A stretch of 64,000 nucleotides of DNA, from NCBI RefSeq assembly GCF_000420345.1, contig NZ_ATUT01000002.1, positions 62,001-126,000 on the forward strand. The letters run 5' to 3'. Below the pieces are notes generated by a model that did not search any database, was not told where the DNA came from, and saw nothing but the letters and a program-made list of their open reading frames with translations. Of this stretch, positions 14,283 to 23,330 are shown one piece after another. The position numbers and the translations under genes were made by a program. Within the stretch, counting starts at the first letter, position 1. Each line of letters begins with the position of its first letter. This DNA comes from Faecalicoccus pleomorphus DSM 20574 (GTDB taxonomy: Bacteria; Bacillota_I; Bacilli_A; Erysipelotrichales; Erysipelotrichaceae).

Positions 14283-16076
14283 ATGTACTATGCATCAGGA
14301 ACGTATGAAGCCTTTGCACATCCTAAAAAACCAAAAGATGTGGATGAAAAATCAGCGTATATCATTGGGACTGGGTTGGCTGGATTATCTGCCGCGTTTT
14401 ATCTGGTTCGAGATGGACAGATGAAAGGAGAACATATTCATTTATTGGAAAAACTGGATCTGGCAGGTGGAAGCTGTGATGGCCGAAAAGATTTGAATAA
14501 GGGATTTTATATGCGTGGCGGTCGTGAAATGGATAATCATTTTGAGATCATGTGGGATATGTTTCGCGATGTACCTTCCATCGAAACACCAGGGATATCG
14601 GTGTTAGATGAATACTATTGGTTAAATAAGGAAGATCCAAACTACTCTTTATGTCGTGCGACCGTGAATCGTGGGCAAGATGCATATACGGATAAACAGT
14701 TTAAGCTCGACAAGGAGAGTGCTTTGGCTTTATCGCATCTGTTTATGACACCAGAAAAAGATCTGGAAGATAAAAAAATCAGCGATGTACTTCCAGAATC
14801 GTTCTGGAATACAAATTTCTGGCTGTATTGGCAGACGATGTTTGCGTTTCAAAAATGGTCCAGTGCCTTAGAGATGAAACGATATCTTTGTCGCTATGTG
14901 CATCATATTGATGGCTTGCCGGATTTTAGTGCCTTGCGTTTTACAAAATACAATCAGTATGAAAGCATGATCCTGCCGCTTGTCAAATATTTGGAAGCAC
15001 ATCATGTACAGATTGAATATGGCATGGATGTCAAAAATGTCATCTTGGAAACAAGAGGGAATAAAAAAATCGCTCGTCAAATAATTTATGTGAAAGAGGG
15101 AAAGGAATGTTCGATTGATTTGATTGAAAAAGATCTAGTCTTTATCACCAATGGATGTTGTACCGATACTTCGTGCTATGGTGATCAAAACCACGCTCCA
15201 AATCTCAATCATGTAAAGAACGGCTGCGGAGAATCTTGGGACTTGTGGAAGAATATTGCCTCACAAGCAGAACATGGTGAATATGGTCGACCGGAAGTTT
15301 TCTGTTCGGATATAGAAGCTACGAATTGGATGAGTGCTACAGTGGCCACTTCGAATGAAGAAATCATTGAAAAGATCATGAACATTTGTAAGCGTGATCC
15401 CCGTATAGGCAAGGTTACCACCGGCGGAATTGTAACGATTAAGGACAGTGTCGATCATTGGTATATGTCTTGGACAATCAATCGCCAGCCACAGTTTAAA
15501 GCACAGGATAAAAATACGGTTTTAATCTGGCTGTATGGTTTGCACACCGATGTCAAAGGAAACTATGTACAAAGAGAAATGCGAAATTGCACGGGTCAGG
15601 AAATTTGTCAGGAATGGTTATACCATATCGGTATCGAAGAAAGTCACATTCAAGATTTGGCACAAAATGCCTGTCATACAACCACATGTTTTATGCCATA
15701 CATCAATGCTTTCTTCCAGCCAAGAAAGAACAGCGATCGTCCTAAGATCGTAGTCGATGGTGCCGTTAACTTTGCCTTTATCGGACAATTTGCGGAAACA
15801 CCGCGAGATACGATCTTTACAACAGAGTATTCGATTCGTACGGGTATGGAATCGGTTTATACGCTGTTGGATATCGATCGTGGGGTTCCAGAAGTATGGG
15901 GCAGTCAATACGATGTTCGTGAATTGTTAAAGGCAAGTTATTATGCCATTGATAAAAAAATGCTATCCCAAGTAAAGTTGAGTCTTAAAGAAAGAGAAAT
16001 GCTTAAAGTCTTGTTGAAACGAGTCAAGGGAACTGATATCGAACTGTTATTAAAAGAAAGTGGTTTGATCGAATAG
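14283..16076 (+). CDS. ohyA: Oleate hydratase (fatty acid double-bond hydratase)
   Basis: A 597-residue FAD enzyme of the MCRA/OhyA family. It begins MYYASGTYEAFAHPKKP, has the dinucleotide-binding IIGTGLAGLSAAFYL (about 22-36), LEKLDLAGGSCDG and MRGGREMDNHFEIMWD, then NGCCTDTSCYGD and a C-terminal FIGQFAETPRDTIFTTEYS. It adds water to the cis-9 double bond of oleate or linoleate to give 10-hydroxy fatty acids, detoxifying host unsaturated fatty acids. It acts in the cytosol at the membrane face. AAGGAGG lies 7 bases before the ATG at 14283; the frame is open further upstream but runs through the terminator. The TetR gene next door may control it. Confidence 0.95.
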   Translation: MYYASGTYEAFAHPKKPKDVDEKSAYIIGTGLAGLSAAFYLVRDGQMKGEHIHLLEKLDLAGGSCDGRKDLNKGFYMRGGREMDNHFEIMWDMFRDVPSIETPGISVLDEYYWLNKEDPNYSLCRATVNRGQDAYTDKQFKLDKESALALSHLFMTPEKDLEDKKISDVLPESFWNTNFWLYWQTMFAFQKWSSALEMKRYLCRYVHHIDGLPDFSALRFTKYNQYESMILPLVKYLEAHHVQIEYGMDVKNVILETRGNKKIARQIIYVKEGKECSIDLIEKDLVFITNGCCTDTSCYGDQNHAPNLNHVKNGCGESWDLWKNIASQAEHGEYGRPEVFCSDIEATNWMSATVATSNEEIIEKIMNICKRDPRIGKVTTGGIVTIKDSVDHWYMSWTINRQPQFKAQDKNTVLIWLYGLHTDVKGNYVQREMRNCTGQEICQEWLYHIGIEESHIQDLAQNACHTTTCFMPYINAFFQPRKNSDRPKIVVDGAVNFAFIGQFAETPRDTIFTTEYSIRTGMESVYTLLDIDRGVPEVWGSQYDVRELLKASYYAIDKKMLSQVKLSLKEREMLKVLLKRVKGTDIELLLKESGLIE

Positions 16077-16080
16077 AATA

Positions 16081-16114
16081 AAAAGAAACGAAGTTTATTA
16101 GCTTCGTTTCTTTT
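16081..16114. terminator. Bidirectional terminator between convergent genes
   Basis: A 13-bp stem AAAAGAAACGAAG/CTTCGTTTCTTTT with an 8-nt loop, usable from both sides. The stop codon of the minus-strand protease (16098-16100) lies in its loop. Confidence 0.85.
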
Positions 16115-17372
16115 CTTCCTTTAAAATTGTAGAGATTCGCCTGTACATGCCTGGATGGTCATATTCTAAGAATTCGATGATCGGATGGGGATTGACATCG
16201 ATCAATTCATCCGTAGAAATGGTTTTAAAGGTTTGAATCAATGCATTTCCATAACCATGTTGAACGGCATTGTTGTCCGCTTCATTTTCTTCTTTACAGG
16301 AAACATAGTTTCGATAGAGGTTTAAGATGAAAAGGATGGGCTTGAATAGGGTTAAAAAACAGCTGAGGCTTAAATAATAGTTTGTATATTCTAAATGAAA
16401 GTCGTGTAATATCCATTCGTTGAGTGAAAGGATTACATGGGCATTGGGAATGAGCCATACTAAAAAACAAAAGAAGCATACGATCCATACATATTGGAGC
16501 CAGTTCCAGATGTTTTTCTTATGTTTTAAATGCCCGATTTCATGAAGCAATACGGCATAAAGTTCATCGGTTTTATTTTGAAGAATGAAGTTATCCGCAA
16601 TGCCAAATTCGCGATAGCCTAAAAAAGAGAGTAAAAATGCATTTCGACTGTTGGATTTCTTAGATTCATCATAGATTTTGATATGACGTACTTTCTTTTT
16701 GGATTCTTTACAAAATTCCCATATTTGTTGACGCAGCTTTCCTTCTTCCAATTCATGAAAATGATATTGAAGGCGCATGGAACCAAGCGCAATCAGTTGA
16801 AGGATGCAAAATAAAAGAAAGAAGACAAAAGCTAGACCTAGACAAAATAGAAACGATTCCGTATACGATATCGCAAAGTGGTGTGTCCAGCTTTCTATGT
16901 GGGTACAAATATAGACAAAAAGGTATCCTAACAATAGGGTTGCGATACCATTGGTTATATTAGAAATCAGCAGATCTTTAAAAAACTCCTTTTTGGTTCG
17001 ATGATTGAGTTCATAGCGGTTTTCTATGGTAAAGGTTGTATAGTAATCAAAAGGAAGATCGATCAGTTGATCGATTAACAGGATAACCAACATCGTTAAG
17101 ATCCATCCGATATACGGATTGGGATGGTCTAACAAGCTGTAAAATGGACTGATCAAAACGATCAAAGAGGCACAAGTCGATAGGATGGAACGGGTAAAGA
17201 AGATGGGTTTTAAGTCTTTTTTATAGGCCAAAAAAGTTTGATACCGGTCGGCTGGATAGATATCTGCCACTTCTTTAGGAAGCGGCTTTTTTCTTTGATG
17301 TTGTATAAGAGTATAGGTTATGATCTCATATAAAAAAGAAAGAATCGTAAATACAATGAGTAGAATTCGCAT
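16098..17372 (-). CDS. M48-family membrane metalloprotease (Ste24/CAAX protease-like)
   Basis: A 424-residue polytopic protein. The N-terminal half has four to five membrane segments and the FTIENRYELNHRTKKEFFKD block of the CAAX peptidase N-terminal domain. The catalytic zinc motif HEIGH is at about residues 277-281, and the downstream glutamate is in the EENEADNNAV block. The family cleaves membrane or misfolded membrane proteins; CAAX substrates do not exist in bacteria, so quality control is more likely. It is monocistronic on the minus strand and ends inside the terminator shared with ohyA. Confidence 0.9.
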   Translation of the reverse strand: MRILLIVFTILSFLYEIITYTLIQHQRKKPLPKEVADIYPADRYQTFLAYKKDLKPIFFTRSILSTCASLIVLISPFYSLLDHPNPYIGWILTMLVILLIDQLIDLPFDYYTTFTIENRYELNHRTKKEFFKDLLISNITNGIATLLLGYLFVYICTHIESWTHHFAISYTESFLFCLGLAFVFFLLFCILQLIALGSMRLQYHFHELEEGKLRQQIWEFCKESKKKVRHIKIYDESKKSNSRNAFLLSFLGYREFGIADNFILQNKTDELYAVLLHEIGHLKHKKNIWNWLQYVWIVCFFCFLVWLIPNAHVILSLNEWILHDFHLEYTNYYLSLSCFLTLFKPILFILNLYRNYVSCKEENEADNNAVQHGYGNALIQTFKTISTDELIDVNPHPIIEFLEYDHPGMYRRISTILKEEKKRS

Positions 17373-17408
17373 GGTGAGAATCTCCTTTCACAAAAAGAAA
17401 AGAGCGAC

Positions 17409-17825
17409 TTACGCCTGCTCGATTCCTGCGTCTTTCATGGTTTGTTCTAATGCTTCTCCTGCCAAAAGACAAGTTTTCAAACAACGCGATTCTTTGTCAT
17501 GGTGGATTGGCTTAATGTCTTTACAGTCCATTCCACCCAGCTTTTCTTTGAAGTTTCGAACACATTTTTGGATCTGTGGACGAAATGTGTCGATTTCTTC
17601 ATGTGCTTTTGATTGAATCACTTTTTTGGATACGGCTGCTACACTGCCGATGAGTGCCCCACAGGTAGAGCCGACAAACATACCACCGCCAAAACCGGAT
17701 AAGACTTTCATGGAATCCTCGTCCAGCTTTAGATCGTAATACTCATTGGCGGCATGGATCAAGGTTTCTGAACAGTTGTAGTTTCCTTGTACGTAATACT
17801 TTTGAATTGTTTCTTGTAATGTCAT
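17409..17825 (-). CDS. C_GCAxxG_C_C family protein
   Basis: A 138-residue protein of the C_GCAxxG_C_C family, named for its conserved cysteine pattern: NCSETLIHAANEYY, then GFGGGMFVGSTCGALIGSVAAV, QKCVRNF, MDCKDI and SRCLKTC. The spaced Cys suggest a metal centre or cluster, possibly redox; the biochemical function is unknown. The start is taken at the ATG at 17825, with GGTGATT (the 3' part of an extended Shine-Dalgarno) just upstream. A GTG three codons earlier lies in that element. Divergent from the GNAT gene. Confidence 0.85.
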   Translation of the reverse strand: MTLQETIQKYYVQGNYNCSETLIHAANEYYDLKLDEDSMKVLSGFGGGMFVGSTCGALIGSVAAVSKKVIQSKAHEEIDTFRPQIQKCVRNFKEKLGGMDCKDIKPIHHDKESRCLKTCLLAGEALEQTMKDAGIEQA

Positions 17826-17907
17826 TTTAATCACCGAATTTATTTTGACACAATTCCTTCAAAATCGCAATTATGCTAAAATAAAGACAATATAAGTGAG
17901 GTTAACT

Positions 17908-18501
17908 ATGACAGTATTGGATAAAAGTGTACCCTTTATTCGGGTGTTAATGGTCATGCCTAGAAAAACGGTACGAAAAGAAATTCCTTTAAACACAAAG
18001 TATCAGTATGTCGAGTTTGATGACACGCTAAAAGAAGCCTGGTGTAAGCTGCAGCTGGAAGTGGGCTTATTTGATTCTTTAGCACAGGCAAAGGAAAAAT
18101 GGGAATCGATGTTAAAGGAAGATCGTGCTTTTTTTGTACAGAACTTTTTATTTGTGGCAGATCAACAGGGAGAGCTGGTGGCTTCTGCCGGATTATGGCC
18201 AGGTCATGACTTTGAAGAAAAACGTTTACGAGTTCATTTTGTTGCCGTAAAGGAAACAGCGCAGCATCAAAAGATTGCGCAAAGCATGTTGTCTAAACTG
18301 TGCATGCGCTATGATGAAAACCCGGGTAAGTATCCGCTGTATCTGGTCACACAATCACAAAGCTATGGGGCGATCGCATTATATGCCCGTTTGGGATTTA
18401 CCCCTTATTTAGGCAACACCAAAGATATCAGCAGTGAACAGGCTGAAAAAGATTGGGGACAGGTAACGCAAATTTTAAAAGAGAAAGCGGTTCGTCATTG
18501 A
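17908..18501 (+). CDS. GNAT-family N-acetyltransferase
   Basis: A 197-residue protein with an N-terminal segment (about 35 residues) before a GNAT core. The acetyl-CoA-binding region reads LRVHFVAVKETAQHQKIAQSMLSKL (variant of the Q/R-x-x-G-x-G/A loop), and the C-terminal SYGAIALYARLGFTPYLG is the GNAT motif B end. The substrate is not predictable. AGTGAGG lies upstream of the ATG. Its last codons form the left arm of a terminator. Ten bases after that terminator a methyltransferase gene has its own ribosome site, so the two may be partly cotranscribed. Confidence 0.85.
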   Translation: MTVLDKSVPFIRVLMVMPRKTVRKEIPLNTKYQYVEFDDTLKEAWCKLQLEVGLFDSLAQAKEKWESMLKEDRAFFVQNFLFVADQQGELVASAGLWPGHDFEEKRLRVHFVAVKETAQHQKIAQSMLSKLCMRYDENPGKYPLYLVTQSQSYGAIALYARLGFTPYLGNTKDISSEQAEKDWGQVTQILKEKAVRH

Positions 18502-18512
18502 ATCGCTTTTTT
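18484..18512 (+). terminator. Terminator overlapping the GNAT gene end
   Basis: AAAGCGGTTC pairs with GAATCGCTTT (one wobble) around a 6-nt loop holding the stop codon, followed by TTT. Likely partial, since the methyltransferase start is close. Confidence 0.65.
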
Positions 18513-18527
18513 AAGGAGTAAAAGAGT

Positions 18528-19268
18528 ATGAATTCTATATATGATGATGAACAGTTTTTTCAGGAATACGCAAAAATGGATCGCAGTCAAAAGGGGTTAC
18601 AAGCTGCCGGAGAGTGGCATCTGCTGCAGCTCTTGTTTCCTGGTTTAGAAGGAAAAGATGTGTTGGATCTAGGCTGTGGATATGGCTGGCATTGTGAATA
18701 TGCAGCCAAACAAAAGGCCAGAAAAATCTTAGGGATCGATCAAAGCTATAAGATGATCTCAGAAGCCCGGAAGAAACATACGGCTAATAACATCGACTAT
18801 CGCGTCTGTGATCTATGCAGCTATGAGTATCCCAAGGATACATGGGATCTGGTCGTATCCAATCTGGTGCTGCATTATGTCAAAGATCTGGAATGGGTGT
18901 TTGAACATGTACATCAGACATTAAAGCCAAATGGTATCTTTCTTTTGAATATAGAACATCCGGTCTTTACATCCGGTATTCATCAAGACTGGATTTATGA
19001 CAAGCAGGGAAAGATTCAATACTGGGCAATCGATGATTATTTCAAGCCCGGAGAAAGAAGTACGCATTTTTTGGGATGTGAAGTCAAGAAGCAGCATCAC
19101 ACATTGACTCAAATCTTAATGGGATTGATTCATACGGGTTTTGAATTGTTGGTGGTAGAAGAAGCCATGCCATCTATGGAGATGATGGAACTGCCAGGTA
19201 TGAAAGATGAACTGCGGCGTCCGATGATGCTTCTGGTCAAGGCTAAAGCGATAAAATCAACGTTTTAG
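18528..19268 (+). CDS. Class I SAM-dependent methyltransferase
   Basis: A 246-residue methyltransferase of the UbiE/Methyltransf_11 type. The SAM-binding motif I is VLDLGCGYGWHCEYA (about residues 44-58), followed by GIDQSYKMI (motif II region) and DLVVSNLVLHYVKDLEW (motif IV/post-II). The C-terminal part (IEHPVFTSG, YFKPGERSTHF) is typical of small-molecule methyltransferases. The substrate cannot be told from sequence. AAGGAGT precedes the ATG. The stop codon lies inside the first CIRCE-like element of htpG. Confidence 0.88.
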   Translation: MNSIYDDEQFFQEYAKMDRSQKGLQAAGEWHLLQLLFPGLEGKDVLDLGCGYGWHCEYAAKQKARKILGIDQSYKMISEARKKHTANNIDYRVCDLCSYEYPKDTWDLVVSNLVLHYVKDLEWVFEHVHQTLKPNGIFLLNIEHPVFTSGIHQDWIYDKQGKIQYWAIDDYFKPGERSTHFLGCEVKKQHHTLTQILMGLIHTGFELLVVEEAMPSMEMMELPGMKDELRRPMMLLVKAKAIKSTF

Positions 19269-19291
19269 CAGATCGTTCTTGACAGTGCTAA
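19265..19291 (+). promoter_or_regulatory. First CIRCE-like HrcA operator
   Basis: TTAGCAgat, 9 bases, CAGTGCTAA. This matches the TTAGCACTC-N9-GAGTGCTAA consensus at 6 of 9 and 8 of 9 positions with exact spacing. It overlaps the -35 region of the htpG promoter. Confidence 0.65.
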
Positions 19292-19307
19292 ACACATATT
19301 GTACACT
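19279..19307 (+). promoter_or_regulatory. htpG promoter
   Basis: TTGACA (19279-19284), a 17-base spacer, TACACT (19302-19307), flanked by two CIRCE-like elements. Confidence 0.75.
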
Positions 19308-19310
19308 ATA

Positions 19311-19337
19311 TTAGCAGGTTAAATGGAAGAGTGCTAA
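19311..19337 (+). promoter_or_regulatory. Second CIRCE-like HrcA operator
   Basis: TTAGCAggt, 9 bases, GAGTGCTAA. The right arm is perfect and the left arm matches at 6 of 9. It lies just downstream of the -10, between the start site and the htpG ribosome site, the usual CIRCE position. Confidence 0.75.
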
Positions 19338-19350
19338 AAGGAGTGGTAAT

Positions 19351-21258
19351 ATGACCAGAAAAAAACAATTTAAAGCCGAATCGAAACGATTGTTGGATCT
19401 GATGATCAATTCGATTTATACGCACAAGGAAATCTTTTTACGTGAATTGATTTCCAATGCCAGTGATGCGATTGATAAATATTATTATGAACATGCAGGA
19501 CATGTCAGTCCGGATCAGTTTGAGATTCGCTTGGAACCCAATAAAGAAGCACGTACGTTAACGATCATCGATAATGGGATCGGTATGAACAAAGAAGAAC
19601 TGGAAGAAAATCTGGGTACGATCGCAAAGAGTGGTTCTTTAGCGTTCAAAGAACAGATGGATGATGAGTCAAAGAATGATGTTGATATCATTGGACAGTT
19701 TGGTGTCGGATTCTATTCTGCTTTTATGGTGGCAAAGGATCTGGTTGTCATTTCGAAAAAGGAAGAGGAACCAGCCTGGCGCTGGGAAAGTGATGGCGAA
19801 AGTGGTTATACCATGGAAGAAGCTCAAAGAGATGGTCATGGTACAACTATTATCCTTTCCTTAAAAGAAGATACGGAGGAAGAAAAATACTCCCAATATC
19901 TGGAAACATATGAATTAAAAGAACTGGTACGTAAATATTCGGACTATATTCGTTATCCGATCCATATGAATGTGGAAACGTCAAAAGTTAAAGAAGAAAC
20001 CAAAGATTCCGATAAACCGGAATATGAAACTGTCATCGAGGATCAGACGTTGAATTCCATGGTACCTTTATGGAAACGTCAAAAGTCAAAGATTACCGAA
20101 GAAGAATACAATCAGTTCTATAAGGATCATTTCTTTGATTTTCAGGATCCACAGCGTGTAATTCATTTCAGCGTGGAAGGAAATGTGAGCTTTACCGCTT
20201 TATTATACATTCCAAGCCATGTACCGCAGGGATTCTATCAACAGGACTATAAAAAAGGCTTGCAGTTGTATTGTAGAGGCGTATTCATCATGGACCATGC
20301 CGAAGAACTGCTGCCGGACAGCCTTCGCTTTGTTAAGGGGTTAGTTGATTCACAAGATTTGTCCTTAAATATCTCTCGTGAAATGCTGCAGCACGATCAT
20401 CAATTAAAGGCAATCGCTTCTCGTATTGAGAAAAAAGTCTTAAGTGAACTGACTACGATGCTGACAAAAGAAAGAGAAGAATACGAAAAATTCTGGAAAG
20501 AATTTGGCATCAATCTAAAATTTGGTGTCTATAATAACTATGGTATGGATAAAGAGAAGTTCCAGGATTTATTATTATTCTATTCTTCTAAGGAACAAAA
20601 GCTGGTTACGTTAAACGAATATGTAAATCGTATGAAGGAAGACCAGAAGGATATCTACTATGTATCTGGTAAGGATGTGGCCTTGATCGATAAGTTACCA
20701 ATCGTTCAAACCTTGAAGAAGAAAGAGTTTGAGGTTTTATATCTGACCGATGAAGTTGATGAATTTGTCATGAATACATTGATGAACTATCGTGAAAAGA
20801 CATTTAAGAATGCGACACAAGGGGATTTGGATCTAAATACCGAAGAAGAGAAAAAGGAACTGGAGAAGACAAAAGAAGATAATAAAGATCTTCTGGAGTT
20901 CATGAAAGAAAGCTTGAAGGATAAGGTCAGTGAAGTAAAACTTTCCAATCGTTTAAGCGAGGATCCGGTTTGTTTAACAGCTGGAGAAGGACTCTCTTTT
21001 GAGATGGAAAAAGTATTTGCGAATATGCCGGGTGACAATCCAATGGGGCCGATGAAGGCAACGCGTATTTTGGAAATCAATCCATCGCATCCGATCTTCT
21101 CTACATTAAAAGAGCTGTATGCCAAGGATAAAGAAAAGGTCAAAGAAGTAGCGGATGTATTGTATGACCAAGCCTTGCTGATTGAGGGCTTTACCATCGA
21201 AGATCCAATTGCTTATTCACGTAAAATCTGTGAATTATTAGTAGATAGTCATAAGTAG
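19351..21258 (+). CDS. htpG: Hsp90-family molecular chaperone HtpG
   Basis: A 635-residue chaperone. The N-terminal GHKL ATPase has ELISNASDAIDK (about residues 30-41), DNGIGM and GQFGVGFYSAFMV. The middle domain carries the RGVFIMDHAEELLPD and NISREMLQ segments, and the C-terminal dimer domain ends near residue 630. It refolds or holds client proteins in the cytosol under stress. AAAGGAG precedes the ATG. The promoter carries two CIRCE-like elements, pointing to HrcA control. In B. subtilis htpG is not under HrcA. Confidence 0.97.
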   Translation: MTRKKQFKAESKRLLDLMINSIYTHKEIFLRELISNASDAIDKYYYEHAGHVSPDQFEIRLEPNKEARTLTIIDNGIGMNKEELEENLGTIAKSGSLAFKEQMDDESKNDVDIIGQFGVGFYSAFMVAKDLVVISKKEEEPAWRWESDGESGYTMEEAQRDGHGTTIILSLKEDTEEEKYSQYLETYELKELVRKYSDYIRYPIHMNVETSKVKEETKDSDKPEYETVIEDQTLNSMVPLWKRQKSKITEEEYNQFYKDHFFDFQDPQRVIHFSVEGNVSFTALLYIPSHVPQGFYQQDYKKGLQLYCRGVFIMDHAEELLPDSLRFVKGLVDSQDLSLNISREMLQHDHQLKAIASRIEKKVLSELTTMLTKEREEYEKFWKEFGINLKFGVYNNYGMDKEKFQDLLLFYSSKEQKLVTLNEYVNRMKEDQKDIYYVSGKDVALIDKLPIVQTLKKKEFEVLYLTDEVDEFVMNTLMNYREKTFKNATQGDLDLNTEEEKKELEKTKEDNKDLLEFMKESLKDKVSEVKLSNRLSEDPVCLTAGEGLSFEMEKVFANMPGDNPMGPMKATRILEINPSHPIFSTLKELYAKDKEKVKEVADVLYDQALLIEGFTIEDPIAYSRKICELLVDSHK

Positions 21259-21280
21259 GATGCAAAATCCTACTTTTATT
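21253..21280 (+). terminator. htpG terminator, overlapping the stop codon
   Basis: Perfect 9-bp stem AAGTAGGAT/ATCCTACTT with a 5-nt loop, then TTTATT. The left arm includes the htpG stop codon. Confidence 0.8.
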
Positions 21281-21339
21281 ATCGGAAATATTCTTGGCGT
21301 AGGAAGGATTTATGCTTATAATGGTCAAGGGGTCTTACT

Positions 21340-22671
21340 ATGGCAGTTCTACAAAAGACAATGACAAAAGGTGTAATTTGGAAGCAGATGGTTCTTTTTG
21401 CGCTGCCGATCTTCTTTAGTAATTTATTTCAACAATTATACAATGCAGCGGATTCTTTGATCGTAGGAAACTATTTAGGCAGTGAAGCGCTGGCTGCGGT
21501 CAGTTCTTCTGGTAATTTGATTTTTATGATGATTGGCTTGTTTAACGGTATTGCGTTAGGAGCCGGTGTTGTGATTGCCCGCTATTTTGGAGCACAGAAT
21601 TATGAAAGATTGAAGATTGCCATTCATACCGATATTGCCTTTGGATTTATCATGTCAGCCGTATTGATGGCTGCCGGTATTCTTTTAGCACCCTGGATCT
21701 TAGAATTGATGGGTACGCCTGATACGGTGATGCCAGAATCACTGAAGTATTTTTGTGTATATTTTGCCGGAGGGCTGGGTCTTGTTATGTACAATATTTT
21801 TGTCGGCATCCTGCAGGCTCTGGGAGATAGTAAACATCCTTTATATTATTTGATCATCTCCAGTCTGATCAATATCGTTCTAGATTATATTTTGATCGCC
21901 TGGTTTGGTATGGGTGTCGAAGCGGCCGCCTTCGCAACAATCCTTTCGCAGTTTGTCAGCGCTTTTTTATGTATGTGTCTTTTCCATAACAGTAAGGAAA
22001 GTTATCGACTGGTTTTTCGCGATATTCGAATTGAAAAAGAGATGTTAATGGAAATCTTACGCAATGGAATTCCCAGTGGGATTCAAAATTCTATTACCGG
22101 AGTTGCCAATGTGGTGGTGCAATCCAATATCAATATATTTGGTGCCATGGCGATGGCCGGCTGTGGGGCTTATTCAAAGATCGAAGGCTTTGCCTTTTTA
22201 CCGATCATCAGCTTCAATAATACGATTACGACCTTTGTCGGACAAAATCTAGGTGCCCGTCAAAAGGAAAGAGCCAAAAAAGGAGCTGTTTTCGGAATCG
22301 TATGCAGTGTCCTGTTAGCGGAATTGATCGGTATTGGAACCGTGATCTTTGCCAAGCCATTGGTTATGTTGTTTGATCAAAATCCGGAAGTGATTGCCTT
22401 TGGTGTAGATCGCTCGCAGATTGCCGGTTTCTTTTTCTGCCTGTTGGCGTTTACCCATGCATTCTCGGCCTTGCAGCGCGGCGCCGGAAAGCCTATGATA
22501 CCGATGATGGTTATGATTTTATGCTGGTGCGTTGCACGAGTTGTCTTTTTAAGTGTGACCGGTTCTCTTTTTTATGATATTCAATTTGTCTATTGGGTCT
22601 ATCCTTTAACATGGGGCTTGTCTTCTTTGTACTATCTCTATTACATGATTCGGCATAGAAGTCTCTTTTGA
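21340..22671 (+). CDS. MATE-family efflux transporter
   Basis: A 443-residue protein with about 12 membrane segments in two repeated halves. It starts with the MATE signature QMVLFALPIFFSNLFQQLYNAADSLIVGNYLGSEALAAV. It exports drugs or cationic metabolites in exchange for Na+ or H+, resembling MepA/NorM-type transporters. The ribosome site (AAGGGGT) is moderate. It is monocistronic as far as can be seen, downstream of the htpG terminator. Confidence 0.93.
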   Translation: MAVLQKTMTKGVIWKQMVLFALPIFFSNLFQQLYNAADSLIVGNYLGSEALAAVSSSGNLIFMMIGLFNGIALGAGVVIARYFGAQNYERLKIAIHTDIAFGFIMSAVLMAAGILLAPWILELMGTPDTVMPESLKYFCVYFAGGLGLVMYNIFVGILQALGDSKHPLYYLIISSLINIVLDYILIAWFGMGVEAAAFATILSQFVSAFLCMCLFHNSKESYRLVFRDIRIEKEMLMEILRNGIPSGIQNSITGVANVVVQSNINIFGAMAMAGCGAYSKIEGFAFLPIISFNNTITTFVGQNLGARQKERAKKGAVFGIVCSVLLAELIGIGTVIFAKPLVMLFDQNPEVIAFGVDRSQIAGFFFCLLAFTHAFSALQRGAGKPMIPMMVMILCWCVARVVFLSVTGSLFYDIQFVYWVYPLTWGLSSLYYLYYMIRHRSLF

Positions 22672-22708
22672 TTCGGTATATCGAAACATATTCTTTTTTA
22701 TGACTTTT

Positions 22709-22717
22709 TGATATACT
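22709..22717 (+). promoter_or_regulatory. Extended -10 promoter abutting the HAD gene start
   Basis: TG-A-TATACT (22709-22717) is a strong extended -10 with no good -35. The predicted transcription start falls at about 22724-22725, on the ATG itself, and no Shine-Dalgarno is present. Confidence 0.5.
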
Positions 22718-22724
22718 TATGACT

Positions 22725-23330
22725 ATGATAAAAAATATTGTATTTGATGTAGGAAATGTTCTGGCAACGTTTCAGCCAAAAGAATTTTTAAATGATTTTT
22801 ATAAAGATCCGAAAATAGCACAGGATCTCTATACACTCTTTTTTGAAGAGAGACTGTGGCATGCATATGATCAAGGGCTATATTCCGGCGCTACATTAAA
22901 AAAAGTGGCCATTAAACGTATGCCTTGTTACAAAGAAGAGATTGAAAGGCTGATACCGACATGGGCACGTTATGTGAAACCTTTTGATCGCAGCATACAA
23001 TTGATGAAACAGTTAAAAGAAGAGGGGTATAAGATCTATATTCTCTCCAATATACCGGAAGATTCGTATCAATATTTTATTGAGAATAACAATATATTTG
23101 CGGATGTGGATGGTGGTATTTACTCGTATCAGGATCGATTGATCAAACCGGATCCGGCCATTTTTCAGCTTTTATTGTCGCGGTATGATTTAAAGGCTCA
23201 GGAGTGTCTTTTTATTGATGATAAAGAAGAAAATACACAGGCAGCCAGGCAGCTGGGGTTTCATGTCATAACCTTACGAAACCCCGAAGAAATCGAACAG
23301 AAAGTTAGGGAAAAGATTCATGAAGTGTAA
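22725..23330 (+). CDS. HAD-superfamily hydrolase (subfamily IA)
   Basis: About 201 residues. It begins MIKNIVFDVGNVL (motif I with the nucleophile Asp at FDVGN), with YILSNIPE as motif II, KPD as motif III and LFIDDKEEN as motif IV. This is the YihX/epoxide-hydrolase-like branch of phosphatases, where the second motif I Asp is replaced (DVGN). Substrate unknown. A second Met two codons upstream is possible. No ribosome site is visible, and an extended -10 ends seven bases before this ATG, suggesting a leaderless message. The 3' end overlaps rlmD by 11 bases. Confidence 0.85.
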   Translation: MIKNIVFDVGNVLATFQPKEFLNDFYKDPKIAQDLYTLFFEERLWHAYDQGLYSGATLKKVAIKRMPCYKEEIERLIPTWARYVKPFDRSIQLMKQLKEEGYKIYILSNIPEDSYQYFIENNNIFADVDGGIYSYQDRLIKPDPAIFQLLLSRYDLKAQECLFIDDKEENTQAARQLGFHVITLRNPEEIEQKVREKIHEV

